From Warburgia ugandensis (lineage: Eukaryota > Streptophyta > Magnoliopsida > Canellales > Canellaceae): 64,000 bases of DNA. The stretch is from the NCBI GenBank assembly GCA_035236585.1, contig CP141130.1, forward strand, positions 74,471,944-74,535,943. The letters run 5' to 3'. Numbering within the stretch: the stretch's first letter is position 1; each line of letters opens with the position of its first letter. A program made the position numbers and the translations under genes. The notes below the pieces were generated by a model, which saw only the letters and a list, made by a program, of their open reading frames with translations, had not been told where the DNA came from and ran no database searches. Below, piece after piece: positions 36,701-46,760 of this stretch.

Positions 36701-38612
36701 ATTCACGTAAAGAAACCCATGGTTCTGGAAGAATGTATGAGTTGCATTAGCAAGGACACTCCGGATTCTAGTCACAGATGCTACCTGCCAGATGAAAAAA
36801 CAAAATCAGTGTAATACATATATTTTCATTCTATTATCTAGAATATATTGAAAATCTGCAACTCATTATATCATTCAACCAGCTTTCATTTTAGAGGTGT
36901 AAACTGATCAAGAATCAAAATTTCCCCAAACTACAAGGTGCGTTTATTAATTTGGTATGAGCCTTCTGAACTAGGACGATTTCAGCTATTTTGTTTCCTT
37001 CTAACAGTTCATTTAACATTATGTTGGGAAATTTATGGGAGTAATTTGGAAGTTTTGTAGTAAGTAAATAGAAAATCTAACAATCATGTCCTTCACGGAA
37101 TCAACGACTATCTAGGGGAAGCAAATGGTGACATATCGAAATAGCATCAGGAATTCCAAATTACCATAGTTTTCCGGGGACGAAGGTGCGGATGATTCTT
37201 TATAAATTCCAAAGACAATCCTGTTTTTGCCAATGGAAATTTGACAAGATCGACGGTCCCAATATGTAGAATCTTCTCCACTTTAAGCTCTATAACACGT
37301 TTCCCTGGATTAGATGGCTCCTTTAACACACCTTCTGCTAAAATACAGGTGCCTGCGGGCGTGATTTGGCTGACAGGAGCAAGAGATGACTCTACCACAA
37401 GCTGATGTAGATTAAATGAAATCAGTAGAAGGAAAATTAAATAAGAAAACAAAGTAACTTTATATCAAGTACCCTGCTGCTCATGCTAGTTTGCAAGAGT
37501 GTAAGCATTTAAAGATATGATATTCTGTGTACAAGAGTTAGTCCTGCATCTCAGATGTTTCACTTTAGTTCTTGAAAATACAGTTTTCATGGACTTAGCA
37601 AGAAATCTATTTAAGCCCATTCATACGACTTATTTGTATTAACATGATGAGAAATATGCAACTACTGTAACAAGTCTATGCAGGCAAGAGGCAAGCACTG
37701 GCCTTCTACTTCTTTCTACTGTTAAATACATTCAAAACTAAAATTTGACTTCCTGTTACGTCCCCTTTCTTTCCAATTTTCTGAAGTCCATTTACCAGGA
37801 GACAAATCTATAAGATCTGAAGTCTCAGAATAAGCTTGTTGGCCGATTTTTTAAATCCCGTATACACAGGAACTAATAAACTGATATCTGAATGCTCTAT
37901 GTGCGAACTACAAATCCGGTGATCTTTCTATCAGAGGCATCGACCATACTGAGAAGGCTCAGAACACAAGCACTATAATTCCCAAGAACCCACTTACTAT
38001 CCAACCAACAGAGAAAATGTGAAAGCTAGAAAAGCAAGGATTATAGCTTTACCTCTATAACTTCTCTAAAGACGCACCTACACTGAAGCTGCTTGACTAA
38101 TTCTTAAGGTTGAATAGCAAGTATTATGACTTAATTTTCAAGAACCTGGATATTACTTGATCGCACAACAACTATAGGTCGGGTTATCTTCCGTTTTGTT
38201 TTACCTAAAAACACAAATATACTAGGATTTCTATCAGAATCAATCATACCTGAAGGCTTGAAAAGCAAGAACCATCATTAACTTGCAAGTAAACATCAGA
38301 AGTCACATCTACGGCCGATGAGACATCCACCTTCCGGTGCCTCTGCGCAGCTCCAACCAAGAGCCTCATGACGTTGCGAAAACAGGGTGACAGTTGATGA
38401 CAAGTTACATCCTCTACTCCAGCTACTGCCGATTCAACGTTCTTTTTATGCTCTTTAGATGATTTCACCCATCCGCCTATCACAATCCTCTGACCGATCA
38501 ATCCAACTCCTCGGTCTTCACGACTCAATATCGTTTTCAGAAGAACCCTTTTTGAGTACTTGAAAAATTCAACACGGGAAGCAACATCACCTTCCTTGGG
38601 GATCATTTCCAT
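33578..38612 (-). CDS. Asparagine--tRNA ligase, cytoplasmic, AsnRS2 (SYNC2)-like, 8 exons
   Basis: Class II aminoacyl-tRNA synthetase expected to charge tRNA-Asn with asparagine in the cytosol. Coding exons, in order on the minus strand: 38612-38250, 37401-37165, 36784-36209, 35638-35453, 35368-35304, 35137-35008, 34836-34778, 33761-33578. All introns are GT-AG, the phases agree, and the sum is 1800 nt (599 residues plus TGA), close to plant cytosolic AsnRS. Domains: N-terminal OB-fold (about 35-125) with a ~45-residue insertion after GGWVKS; motif 1 about 221-246 (Pro230); WHEP-TRS helices about 262-318; motif 2 about 360-385; motif 3 566-573. From memory, the loop insertion, the SYL after the fifth exon and the SL in motif 3 are shared with Arabidopsis AsnRS2. 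Oddities: motif 2 FRAE reads FLAD (Leu366) and the motif 3 glycines read Ser568 and Cys570. The start ATG gives MEMIPKEG and fits the family N-terminus. The identity is firm; full catalytic activity is uncertain. Confidence 0.93.
33762..34777 (-). other. AsnRS intron 7
   Basis: 1016-base GT-AG intron, the longest of the gene. Other introns: 38249-37402, 37164-36785, 36208-35639, 35452-35369, 35303-35138, 35007-34837. I see no nested gene or recognisable transposon in it. Confidence 0.8.
34778..34836 (-). CDS. AsnRS exon 7
   Basis: 59-nt exon coding for VGTLIRGSQREERLDMIST plus a split Arg codon. It is equivalent to the conserved GELIGGSQREER block. Acceptor TAG|GTTGGA, donor AG|GTACTT. Confidence 0.85.
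35008..35137 (-). CDS. AsnRS exon 6
   Basis: 130-nt exon giving YLADEIYKKPVIIYDYPK, then FYVRLNDDRKTVAAMDIIIPK, a core AsnRS block. Acceptor GGCAG|T, donor AAG|GTAAGG. Confidence 0.92.
35304..35368 (-). CDS. AsnRS exon 5
   Basis: 65-nt exon with the family signature EIEWGINITEEHE. It ends in phase 2 (AG|GTATGC), so the split codon with exon 6 reads Ser476. Confidence 0.85.
35453..35638 (-). CDS. AsnRS exon 4
   Basis: 62 codons, residues 393-454, starting DVMNCAEDYLKFLC and ending ITYTQAVELLKK. It matches the AsnRS segment after motif 2. Acceptor CAG|GATGTC, donor AAG|GTAATT. Confidence 0.9.
36209..36784 (-). CDS. AsnRS exon 3 (motif 1, WHEP-TRS, motif 2)
   Basis: 192 codons, residues 201-392, phase 0 at both ends (CAG|GTAGCA start, GAG|GTATGT end). 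Motif 1 with GFLYVNMPVITS and EGCGEMFQVTT; a charged helical WHEP-TRS segment with KEKSAKIEELKRSDSNKEAL; then VDFTKDFFSQKAYLTVS and motif 2 VYTFGPIFLAD. The motif 2 arginine and the histidine of RHLAEF are both replaced (FLAD, RSLAES). Confidence 0.92.
37165..37401 (-). CDS. AsnRS exon 2 (end of OB-fold and hinge)
   Basis: 79 codons, residues 122-200. It is preceded by a CAG acceptor and followed by GTAATT. It contains the family pattern GTCILAEGVLKEP and the hinge IGTVDLVKFPLAKT leading to HLRPRKTM. Confidence 0.9.
37402..38249 (-). other. AsnRS intron 1
   Basis: 848-base intron separating the two halves of the OB-fold, in phase 0. It is AT-rich; I see nothing else in it. Confidence 0.8.
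38250..38612 (-). CDS. AsnRS exon 1 (OB-fold)
   Basis: Codes for residues 1-121, ending CAG|GTATGA in phase 0. It carries the start of the anticodon-binding OB-fold (RIVIGGWVKS), a long loop insertion, and the strand LQVNDGSCFSSLQ. Confidence 0.9.
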
Positions 38613-38706
38613 GATTCTGAAGAGAGAGTAAGTGGGAAGATTGGGAAAGTGTTGACGAACTTGTTTTTGTTGCTTGGTAGAGTTGGGTTTGAGGAATTAG
38701 TGCTGG
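38613..38706 (-). other. AsnRS 5' untranslated region (approximate)
   Basis: Pyrimidine- and A-rich leader between the expected transcription start (about 30 bases downstream of the TATA box) and the ATG at 38612. I see no ATG between them. The cap site is inferred. Confidence 0.5.
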
Positions 38707-38730
38707 TGTATTGTGGGTTTGATTGAAAGT

Positions 38731-38738
38731 TTTTATAG
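38731..38738 (-). promoter_or_regulatory. TATA box of the AsnRS gene
   Basis: CTATAAAA reads on the minus strand about 120 bases upstream of the AsnRS start codon, a normal plant core-promoter spacing. It makes an upstream ATG at 38871 unlikely to be transcribed. Confidence 0.6.
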
Positions 38739-39025
38739 AGATGAGAAAAAAGGGAAGATTGAGATTGTTACAGTTCCCCGATGGAGAAGGATTCGTTGCT
38801 TGTGAAATACAAATTCTTGAAGTCTGGAGAGGGTTTGGAGAAGATAAAGGATTCTCTCTGATTTCCGCCATTTCGAACCTCCTGGCAAGGGAAGGAAGCG
38901 GAAGGGGATTGGAATTCTTTCAGAGTCGGGAATGTCGCAGGAGCCAACGTTACATAACAGGGTTTTTAGCAGATTTCCCATTCGTTTTTTACGTTTTTGT
39001 TAAAATATCTAAACATTTTAACTTT
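38739..39025. promoter_or_regulatory. AsnRS upstream region
   Basis: About 290 bases between the AsnRS TATA box and the inverted-repeat element; this is all the unique upstream sequence the gene has. No specific factor site is claimed. Confidence 0.4.
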
Positions 39026-39215
39026 TTGCAAAACTTTGCAAAAATGCCATTCTGTTAATTTTTCACCGTTATTTTTTATAAAATATCAAAAATACCCCTC
39101 TTCTCTTCCCCTGTTTAAATATAAGCCTGAAAACAGATGTTTGTATGAAAGAAGAACGATGATCGACCGGTGAGGAATCCGCCCTTGCTCTGCCCAGGCT
39201 CCGCCCTTGCCACAG
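39026..39215 (+). repeat. Left terminal inverted repeat
   Basis: Outer end TTGCAAAACTTTGC, inner end near GGCTCCGCCCTTGCC. Complementary to 40930-41120 with scattered differences. Confidence 0.75.
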
Positions 39216-40929
39216 GAGCCATGCTCGCACTATCATGATTACTACCACTTCGCATATCCATCCCCTGCGTGTTACACACATGTGAATGAAAATTTCCACA
39301 GAAAGTAAACAAAGGCACTTCAGCTTTTAAAGAGGATACAAATAATTATGATAAATAATTGATTACAACTTCACAAATACAAGAGAAATGGACAAGAGTA
39401 GCAAGCACAACTGGGTATTTGACGTCTGCCCATGAACCCGTTTTGGCCTGGTGTTGAGATCGATCATTGTAGTATCCACCCTCCCATGGTTGTCATTGTT
39501 AGCATTTGGAATGGGAGAAGCCTTGTGGTTTTGAACCTTCTCTTTCATTGTCACTTTAGGCAGCTGATTTTGAGACTTCCTAATTTGGACCTGGTCTGTG
39601 GTTGCAACACCAGGTCCTCAAAAGGGCCTGGTTTATCACCTAGAAACTACATGAAAAGCGAATGGTGTTATTTATATTAACAGTATGGATCTCAAAGAGT
39701 GTCCTCTAGTACAGTCACTAACCTTGACCCTGTGCCTCCAAAGGAGATAATCTTCCATGTGTTCTTTTACCCCTAACATGTACAATCATATTACATTGCA
39801 AACATAGAGAAGTTCCATCTACCTTACAGTAAAAAAAAGCTACATCCATTCCCAAGGTTAAAAGAGTTTAAATCCATTCTTAGTAAGAGCAAAACATCAA
39901 TCTCACAAAAGACATCTCCATACCAACTGCATTTTCACATGTCACAACGAGGAACATCTCTAGGGTCAGCAAGTCACTCACACATGCCGGCTTGCTAGCT
40001 TGTTACACACGTGGACCTGCATTCAAATTTGCACAACCACTGAGGCTGGAAAATGCAAATCGGAGGAATAAATGAACTTCATCAGAAGAACCATAGTACG
40101 TGATGAGAGCTCTTTGAAGGGACAAGCAATGATATGTATTTCTTTCAGGTGCATTTCATATTAAATCAAACTGATATGGCTGTCCAAGTCCAAAGTTGTC
40201 ACTACAGTTATTATTTACTGGAATAAGGAGTAGTGTTTGCAACTCTCTTGTATCACTTGCATGTTTTCTGATCTGGGAGCTATATAAAAAGCCCAGTGAA
40301 TTCCATACAGCCGGCAGTATATTCATAAAGGAAAAACAAGAAGTCATCCAACAAAAGCAACACTCAGACAAAACCAAATGTCGGCAACGTTGCTGAGAAA
40401 TGAACAAGTAGAGGTTATGAATATAAGGTCTAGCTTTCTGGCATTTCCATTGTTTGGAGATCCATTCCTTGCTTACCCATTTAATTTAGGCAGAAGCTGC
40501 TTCTGCTGATGATCACTCAAAGAGAATGGAACAGACAGGTCTCCTCAAAAGCAACATGGCAAAAAGCCTCAGCCTCACAAGAATAAGAGACAACGATCTG
40601 GTTCTAGAAATATATTGTCAATATTAGCACAGCTGCCAGCGACACTAATGCAAACAATGTCTTTCTCAAGTTCCATACAGGATTTGCATCAATAACTGCT
40701 AACATGATTACTCCATGGCTCTACACTTATTTCTGTTGTTGATATACTTTCATGAAGAGGGTTAAATTGCTAAGGATGTTAAGATCTGGTTGATTGGGCC
40801 TGGTTCTTGAGAACTAGTAGAGGATCTCTATTGAGCAGATGTCTGCTGTTTTGTGTTTCTTCCCTCCCGAGTGTGGCTAATGTAGTTGCTGATTGATTAG
40901 CAAAGGAAGGAGTGCATCAGAGCGGGCTG

Positions 40930-41120
40930 AGTTATCTGGTCGGAGCAAGGCCGGAGCCTGGGCGGATTCCTCACTGGTCGATCGTCAATCTTCTTCGACA
41001 CAAACATCTGTTTTCAGGCTTATGTTTAAACAGGGAGAAGAGAAGAGGGGTATTTTTGCCATTTCATAAAAAATAATTGTGGAAAATTAACTTAATGACA
41101 TTTTTGCAAAGTTTTACAAA
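40930..41120 (-). repeat. Right terminal inverted repeat
   Basis: Outer end GCAAAGTTTTACAAA. It abuts the left limit of dup1B at AAATTAGCATA. Confidence 0.75.
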
Positions 41121-42240
41121 TTAGCATAATGGCACAAGGGCTTCTCTGATGGTACTTAGTAGGTCGTGGGTTGGAGATGTGTATGTGTTCAAATTTAAAA
41201 ATGTATTATTTTTCAAAACTCATAAATAATTCGTACTAGGTAAAGAGAAATGCCATTTTCACGTCAGAACATATCTAGCTATCTCTGTCAACATTTAAAA
41301 AAGAAGAAGAAAAGAAGTAATTTTTTAATAAATCATCAATAATTCGTACTAGGTAAAGGACAATATCATTTTTATGTCAAAATACATATACCAGCAAGGC
41401 ACCTCCCCTCATTACTCATGGTCGGAGGTTTGAGGCAGCATTTTCCCACCCCCATGGGGATTGATTTAGGACTTTATATGTTAGTCTATACTTTGCTTCT
41501 TTAAGTCCTTTTTTATTTTGCTACTACTAAAATTGTGAAGTAAACTACCTAAAACCTATTTTTTTAATTCCTAATTTGCTTGAAATCCCCCTAGTCCCAC
41601 CTTGAACCTATGACCACGTGTACTGAGGAAAGTAACTTTTTTTTTTTTAATGTTACATACACACACCCGTGCACAATTTTGAACCTTGGTCACCCAAGTG
41701 CAAGAAGAGGGGCCTTGTTGCTTGTGACCAACTGTGCTAGATGGCTTTTAGGATTTCTTAATTAGTTTTTGTGCTAAAAAATAAAAGAATAAAGAAAAAT
41801 GTCATGAAACCAGGCCCATACTAGGATTACAAAATAGAAGTATAGCTAAGTTTGTTATATGAGAAAGGGATATTAACCAAAATGTCTCTAATTTGGGTAA
41901 TAATGATTGATTAGCCATTAGGAATACTATAATTGCTGAGAAGTTAATGTCAAGAAAGAGAGAAAGATAGTTTCCAAATAGGAATGATAGATTGTTGCAA
42001 GGAAGAATGCAAACGAAGCGCCCTTTTTGTCCGTCCAATATCTTAATATCTCCTAGAGGTTGAGACAAGAATAGGAAGAAGAAAACGCATTACTGGGAAT
42101 AGGGGTTACAAATCATGTCCGGGAGTCATGTTCGTGTTATGTCAAGACTGACCCATTATAGTATATGGGTCGAGTCTTATCATGTTTAATTAGTATTTTA
42201 AATTTTAAAAATAAAATTTTCATGAAGATATCTACTGCAT

Positions 42241-42420
42241 AAAAGGGCAGCCTAGTGCATGAAGCTCTTGCATATACAGGGTCCGGGGAAAGTATGGACC
42301 ACAAGGGTCCATAGTATGCAATCTTACCTTGCATTTTTGCAAGAGGTTATTTTCATGCCTTCAACACATGACCTCAAGGTCACATTACGACAATTCTCCC
42401 ATTGCACCAAGGATCTCCTT
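42241..42420 (-). mobile_element. Au-type SINE (shared with dup1A)
   Basis: Paralogous to the SINE at 1227-1408. It keeps a better B box (complement of TGACCTCAAGGTCA) and the Au tail GGGCAGCCTAGTGCATGAAGC. Confidence 0.82.
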
Positions 42421-42546
42421 CAACTATATATTAAGCAAAATGGTCAATAACATCACTCGTTGATGTGTAGCCTCAAGCGAATTTCTCCTTTTGAGTTTTC
42501 ATAAGTTTTTTTTTTAATTTTAATTTATTTTATTTTATCTTACCTT

Positions 42547-42561
42547 ATTAGTTAGGTAAAT
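42547..42561 (+). repeat. Left target duplication of the RTE element
   Basis: ATTAGTTAGGTAAAT, identical to 46163-46177. The paralogous empty site at 1530-1544 differs by one base. Confidence 0.9.
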
Positions 42562-42599
42562 AACTCCGCCAATGCCGGTCGCAAGCCCGGATAAAAAAG

Positions 42600-42975
42600 G
42601 AGGAGGGTCTTGCGTCAGGTGCCTACCGGCAAGGGGGAAGTTGAAGATGATTCTATTATTTCTTTCTTACAAATGAATATGCATTTGTATATTAGTTTGT
42701 GAGGAAGAAATGAGAATCATCTCCAGCTTCTTAAAAGATGGCAACCCTTGTATCAGGTAGCTAGCCGGCAAGGGGGAAGTTGAAGATGATTCTATTATTT
42801 CTTTCTTACAAATAAATATGCATTTGTATATTAGTTTGTGAGGGAGAAATGAAAATCATCTTCAGCTTCTTAAAATATGGCCACCCTTGCGTCAGGTAGC
42901 CAGCTGGCAAGGGTGAAGCCGAAGATGATTTTAATGATTTTAATGATTTTAATGAAAATCATCTTCATCTTTTAA
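42600..42975 (+). repeat. 5' tandem repeats of the RTE element
   Basis: About 2.7 copies of a ~135-base unit, each with a GCGTCAGGT-like start, a CCGGCAAGGGGGAAG-like block, AAGATGATT and (in the first two) a run around TATGCATTTGTATATT. The third copy is shortened and ends in TGATTTTAA triplications. It precedes the ORF and may hold the internal promoter. Confidence 0.75.
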
Positions 42976-42999
42976 AAACTATGGCAACCCCAACAAGAC

Positions 43000-45900
43000 A
43001 TGAATCGAAATCTAAAATTCGCTCAAGCTAGGGCGTTCCCCATAAGCGACGCGTTGCATCGGATCCCGGATGCGGTGAAAAATAGGCAAGGGTTGCTAGG
43101 GCGTTCTCCCAGAAGCGACGCGCTACATCGGATCCTGGGTGTAGTGAAAAATGGGCAAGGGCTGCTAGAGCGTCCCCTCGGAAGCGACGCGTTGCATCAG
43201 AACCCAGGTGCAGTGAAAAGTGGACATGGGTTCATACCATGGAGGTCGAGAAAGGCGATAGTAAATAGGGAATCTCCAAATCATAAGATTTGCATCGCTA
43301 CATGGAATATAGGGACATTGATAGGTAAGAGTTTGGAGTTAGTAGACACGATAAAACGTAGGAGAGTCAACATCGCTTGTATCCAAGAAACCAAGTGGAA
43401 AGGGGCTAAAGCTAGAGAAATAGATGGGTATAAATTATGGTACGTAGGAAAGGAAAATAATAGAAATGGCGTGGGAATAATAGTGGATAAGGAATTAAAG
43501 GATAAAGTTGTGGACGTTAAAAGAATCAGTGATAGAATTATAATAATAAAAATGATTCTAGGAGAGCATATTATAAATATTATAAGTGCATATGCACCAC
43601 AAGTAGGGCTACAAGATATAATTAAGAAACAGTTTTGGGAAGATATGGAGGGAGTCATGCAAGAAATTCCCAATACTGAGGGAATATTTATAGGAGCAGA
43701 CTTAAATGGCCATGTAGGAAAAGATAAGGAAGGATATGATAGAATACACGGAGGGTATGGTATAGGTGAACGAAACGAGATGGGGAAAAATATCCTCGAT
43801 TTTGCTTTGTCATATAACCTATCCATTGCAAATACGCTCTTTAAGAAGAGGGATGAACACTTAATAACCTTTAAAAGTGGATTTCATAAAAGCCAAATAG
43901 ACTTTTTTCTACTTAGGAATAATGAACGATCTATATGTAAGGATTGTAAGGTGATACCCGGTGAGAGTTTAACCTCACAACATAGGTTAATGGTTATAGA
44001 TATTCATATCAAAAGATGGAGTAAAAGAACCGAAATTAATACACATCCAAAAACTAAGTGGTGGAACTTAAAAGGAGAGAAAATAACCTCATTCAAAAAT
44101 AAGTTGATGGTAGAAGGAAATTGGAATTATGAAACAGAAGTAAATACAATGTGGACTAATATGGTTGAGTCCATTAAGAAAGTGGCAAAAGATGTCTTAG
44201 GAGTATCTAAAGGTAAAAGGCTATTAGCAAAGAAAACATGGTGGTGGAATGAAACAGTGCAAAAAGCTATTAAAGAAAAACGAATGCATTTTAAAGCATG
44301 GCAGAAGATTAGAAATAATGAAAACTATGAACAATATAAGAATGCTAAAAACGTTGCTAAGAGAATAGTAAGTGAGGCTAAACTTAAAGCATATGATGAG
44401 CTCTATAATAGACTAGGAACAAGAGAAGGTGAGAAAGATGTGTTTAAACTTGCAAAGGTAAGAGAACAGAAGAGTAAAGACTTAGAGCATGTTAGGTGCA
44501 TTAGAAGCGATGATCAAAGGGTATTAGTCAAAGACGCTGAGATCAAACAAAGGTGGGAAATATACTTCCAAAAATTGTAAAATGACAATGGCCCTGAGAA
44601 TATAGGAATTGAAAATACTATAAATCTAAATAACATTGGATATTATAGATATGAACGTAAGATTAGAATGCTTGAAGTAAAAGAGGCCTTGAGAAAGATG
44701 AAATCAGGAAAGGCCATGGGGCCTGATAGTATACCAATAGAGGTTTGGAAGCATATGGGAGATATTGGGGTAGTTTGGTTGACCAAGTTGTTTAACAAGA
44801 TTATAAAATCAAAGAAAATGCTTGATGAGTGGAGGAAAAGCTCTATTGTACCAATCTATAAGAATAAAGGAGACATTCAGAGCTGCACTAATTATCGAGG
44901 GATCAAACTTATGAGCCACACCATGAAACTTTTTGAAAGAGTCATTGAGAAGAGGCTACGACATGAAACAAGTGTATCGGAGAATCAGTGTGGTTACATG
45001 CATGGTAGGTCTACCATGGAAGCTATTTTCTTACTAAGACAATTAGTAGAGAAATATAGGGAGAGGAGAAAAGACCTACACATGGTCTTTATTGACTTAG
45101 AGAAGGCTTATGATAGAGTCCCTAGAGAGTTAATATGGAGGGTGTTAGGTGTTAAAGGGGTTTCTCAGGGGTATATAGACATAATTAAAGATATGTATGA
45201 GGGAGCAAAGAACAAATGTTAAGACCACTAGTGGTGTGGTAGTGATTTTCTGTCACTTTGTCGGATTGCACCAAGGATCGGCATTGAGTCCATACCTTTT
45301 CACATTAGTTATGGATGAGTTAACAAAACATCTGCATGAGGAGATTCCCTGGTGCATGCTATTTGCAGACGATATAGTCCTACTTGATGAGACAAGGGAG
45401 GGTGTCAACATAAAGCTAGAGCTATGGAGAGAAGCATTAGAATCGAAAGGATTTAAAATTAGCCGAACTAAGACAGAATATATGGAATGTAATTTTAGCA
45501 AGCAGAGTAGGAGTGGAGCACCAGTCAAGATTGATAACCAAGAGGTCCCCATGAGAGACCACTTAGATACTTAGGATCATTGATCCATGAGAGTGGAGAG
45601 ATTGAGAGGGAGGTTACCCAGAGAATCCAAGCGGGTTGGAACAAATGGAGATGTGCATCGGGGGTTTTATGTGATCCGCGGGTGCCACTCAAACTAAAGG
45701 GAAAATTCTATAGGATGGCTATAAGGCCGGCCATGCTCTATGGATCAGAGTGTTGGGCAGTTAAGGAACATCATACTCATAGGCTGAGTGTTGCAGAAAT
45801 GAGGATGTTGAGATGGATGAGTGGTAAGACAAGAAAGGATCGAATTAGAAATGAAAATATTAGAAGAAATTTAGGGATAGCACCAATAGGTAACAAGATG

Positions 45901-46128
45901 AGGGAGATTAGACTTAGATGGTTTGGACATGTTCAAAGGAGGCCAACAACGGCACCAGTTAGAAGGAGTGAGGCAATACAAGTTGAAGGTTCTAAAAGGG
46001 CAAGGGGAAGGCCCAAAAGAATGTGGATAGAAGTGGTGAGGAAAGATTTAAAAACTTTGGGACTAAATGAAGCCATGGTATTTAATAGAGTGGAATGGAG
46101 GAATAAGATTCATGTGGCCGACCCCTAA
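43000..46128 (+). pseudogene. RTE ORF: AP-like endonuclease plus reverse transcriptase, disrupted
   Basis: Starts at ATG 43000. Residues 16-78 are about three 23-residue repeats (SDALHRI...AVKN.QGLL). The endonuclease follows: TWNIGTL about 101, QETKW about 129, GADLNGHVG about 233, SQIDFFLLR about 299, SLTSQHRLMV about 322. A TAA at 44578 interrupts the reading just before the reverse transcriptase. The reverse transcriptase has [32 protein letters not shown] (about 45088), GLHQGSALSPYLF and the catalytic FADD at 45362-45373. The frame changes near 45200 and again near 45560. The C-terminal segment (RYLGS, then SGVLCDPR, LYGSECWAVK, LRWFGHVQRR) is typical of the clade. The element family is certain; the product of this copy is broken. 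Confidence 0.92.
43045..43233 (+). repeat. 69-base coding repeats at the RTE ORF N-terminus
   Basis: Three in-frame 69-base units, each encoding a 23-residue motif beginning SDALH, at residues 16, 39 and 62. They lie between the start codon and the endonuclease domain. Confidence 0.8.
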
Positions 46129-46162
46129 TTGGGATAAGGTCTTGATGATGATGATGATGATG

Positions 46163-46177
46163 ATTAGTTAGGTAAAT
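46163..46177 (+). repeat. Right target duplication of the RTE element
   Basis: Second copy of the 15-base target, directly after the GAT microsatellite tail. It continues into GGGCCTCTAGAGG, as dup1A does after its empty site. Confidence 0.9.
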
Positions 46178-46740
46178 GGGCCTCTAGAGGATTTGTATAT
46201 CTTTTTGAGTAGCATGTCCATTTCTTAAATCTCTATTTCATCTCTAACCTTTTTTAAAATCTATTTGTAAACTCTATCTTTTTCCATTTTGTAGGTACTT
46301 TTACTAAAATCTCTTTATATTGTATCCTTTTAAAATTGACGATCTAACTTTATCTTAATGATCAAAATCATCCATCTAATCTATATTATTATAAACCAAT
46401 AAATCTCTATATTAAATTAAATAAAGAAAGATAAACATCATTTTAATGATCAAAGCTATTTATTTAATAGTCTATATTAATATAAATAAATAAATAAATT
46501 ATTATATTAATGTAAACAAAGATTTCCTAAGAGGAAAATTTTGTTTCTCAAATAGGAAACCTCATCTTAATGATCTAATCGTCCAATGATCTAGGTCATT
46601 CATTTAATTTATCTATATTAATGCTAACAAAGAAATCTTACTAGAAGATAAAACCACAACTTATGCCCCTAAAGTTGTGTACATAACTTGGCCAAATTTT
46701 TTTTGTATTTAACAAATTATTAAGTATTTTCATATTATAG

Positions 46741-46760
46741 ACACACACACACACACACAA
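46741..46760. repeat. (AC)n microsatellite
   Basis: Short AC run in dup1B. The dup1A counterpart (about 2110-2162) is a CATA-type repeat. Confidence 0.9.

Larger units (their letters stand above)
39026..41120. mobile_element. DNA-transposon-like element with ~190-base terminal inverted repeats (Mutator-like candidate)
   Basis: 39026-39215 is the reverse complement of about 40930-41120: shared TTGCAAAACTTTGCAAAAATG, AAAAATACCCCTCTTCTCTTC, GCCTGAAAACAGATGTTTGT, GATCGACC.GTGAGGAATCC. Long arms fit a Mutator-like element. No transposase is seen. The interior has exon-like minus-strand pieces: about 39723-39772 ([16 protein letters not shown] before a GTTAGT donor) and an open frame 39363-39554 ending at a stop. 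It could therefore be a Pack-MULE carrying a gene fragment; the source is not recognised. I could not find a 9-base target duplication. It lies about 290 bases upstream of the AsnRS TATA box. Confidence 0.6.
42562..46162 (+). mobile_element. Full-length RTE-type non-LTR retrotransposon (LINE)
   Basis: 3.6 kb element bounded by a perfect 15-base target duplication (ATTAGTTAGGTAAAT at 42547-42561 and 46163-46177). The start (AACTCCGCCAATGCCGG) and the 3' end (TTGGGATAAGG followed by a short GAT microsatellite instead of poly(A)) are typical of plant RTE elements. It holds one ORF with endonuclease then reverse transcriptase. It sits inside dup1B; the empty target survives at 1530-1544 in dup1A. 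The coding region has one in-frame stop and two frame changes, so this copy is not autonomous. Confidence 0.93.

Noticed and set aside
38587-38871. 94-codon minus-strand open frame ahead of the AsnRS start, as a longer N-terminus or separate gene
   Set aside because: It is in another frame from AsnRS, its ATG lies upstream of the TATA box, and the protein shows no family match. The ATG at 38612 fits the family.
38723-39058. 111-codon plus-strand open frame
   Set aside because: Antisense to the AsnRS promoter and leader, runs into the inverted-repeat element and has no recognisable motif.
43281-43826. 181-codon minus-strand open frame
   Set aside because: Mirror of the LINE endonuclease coding sequence.
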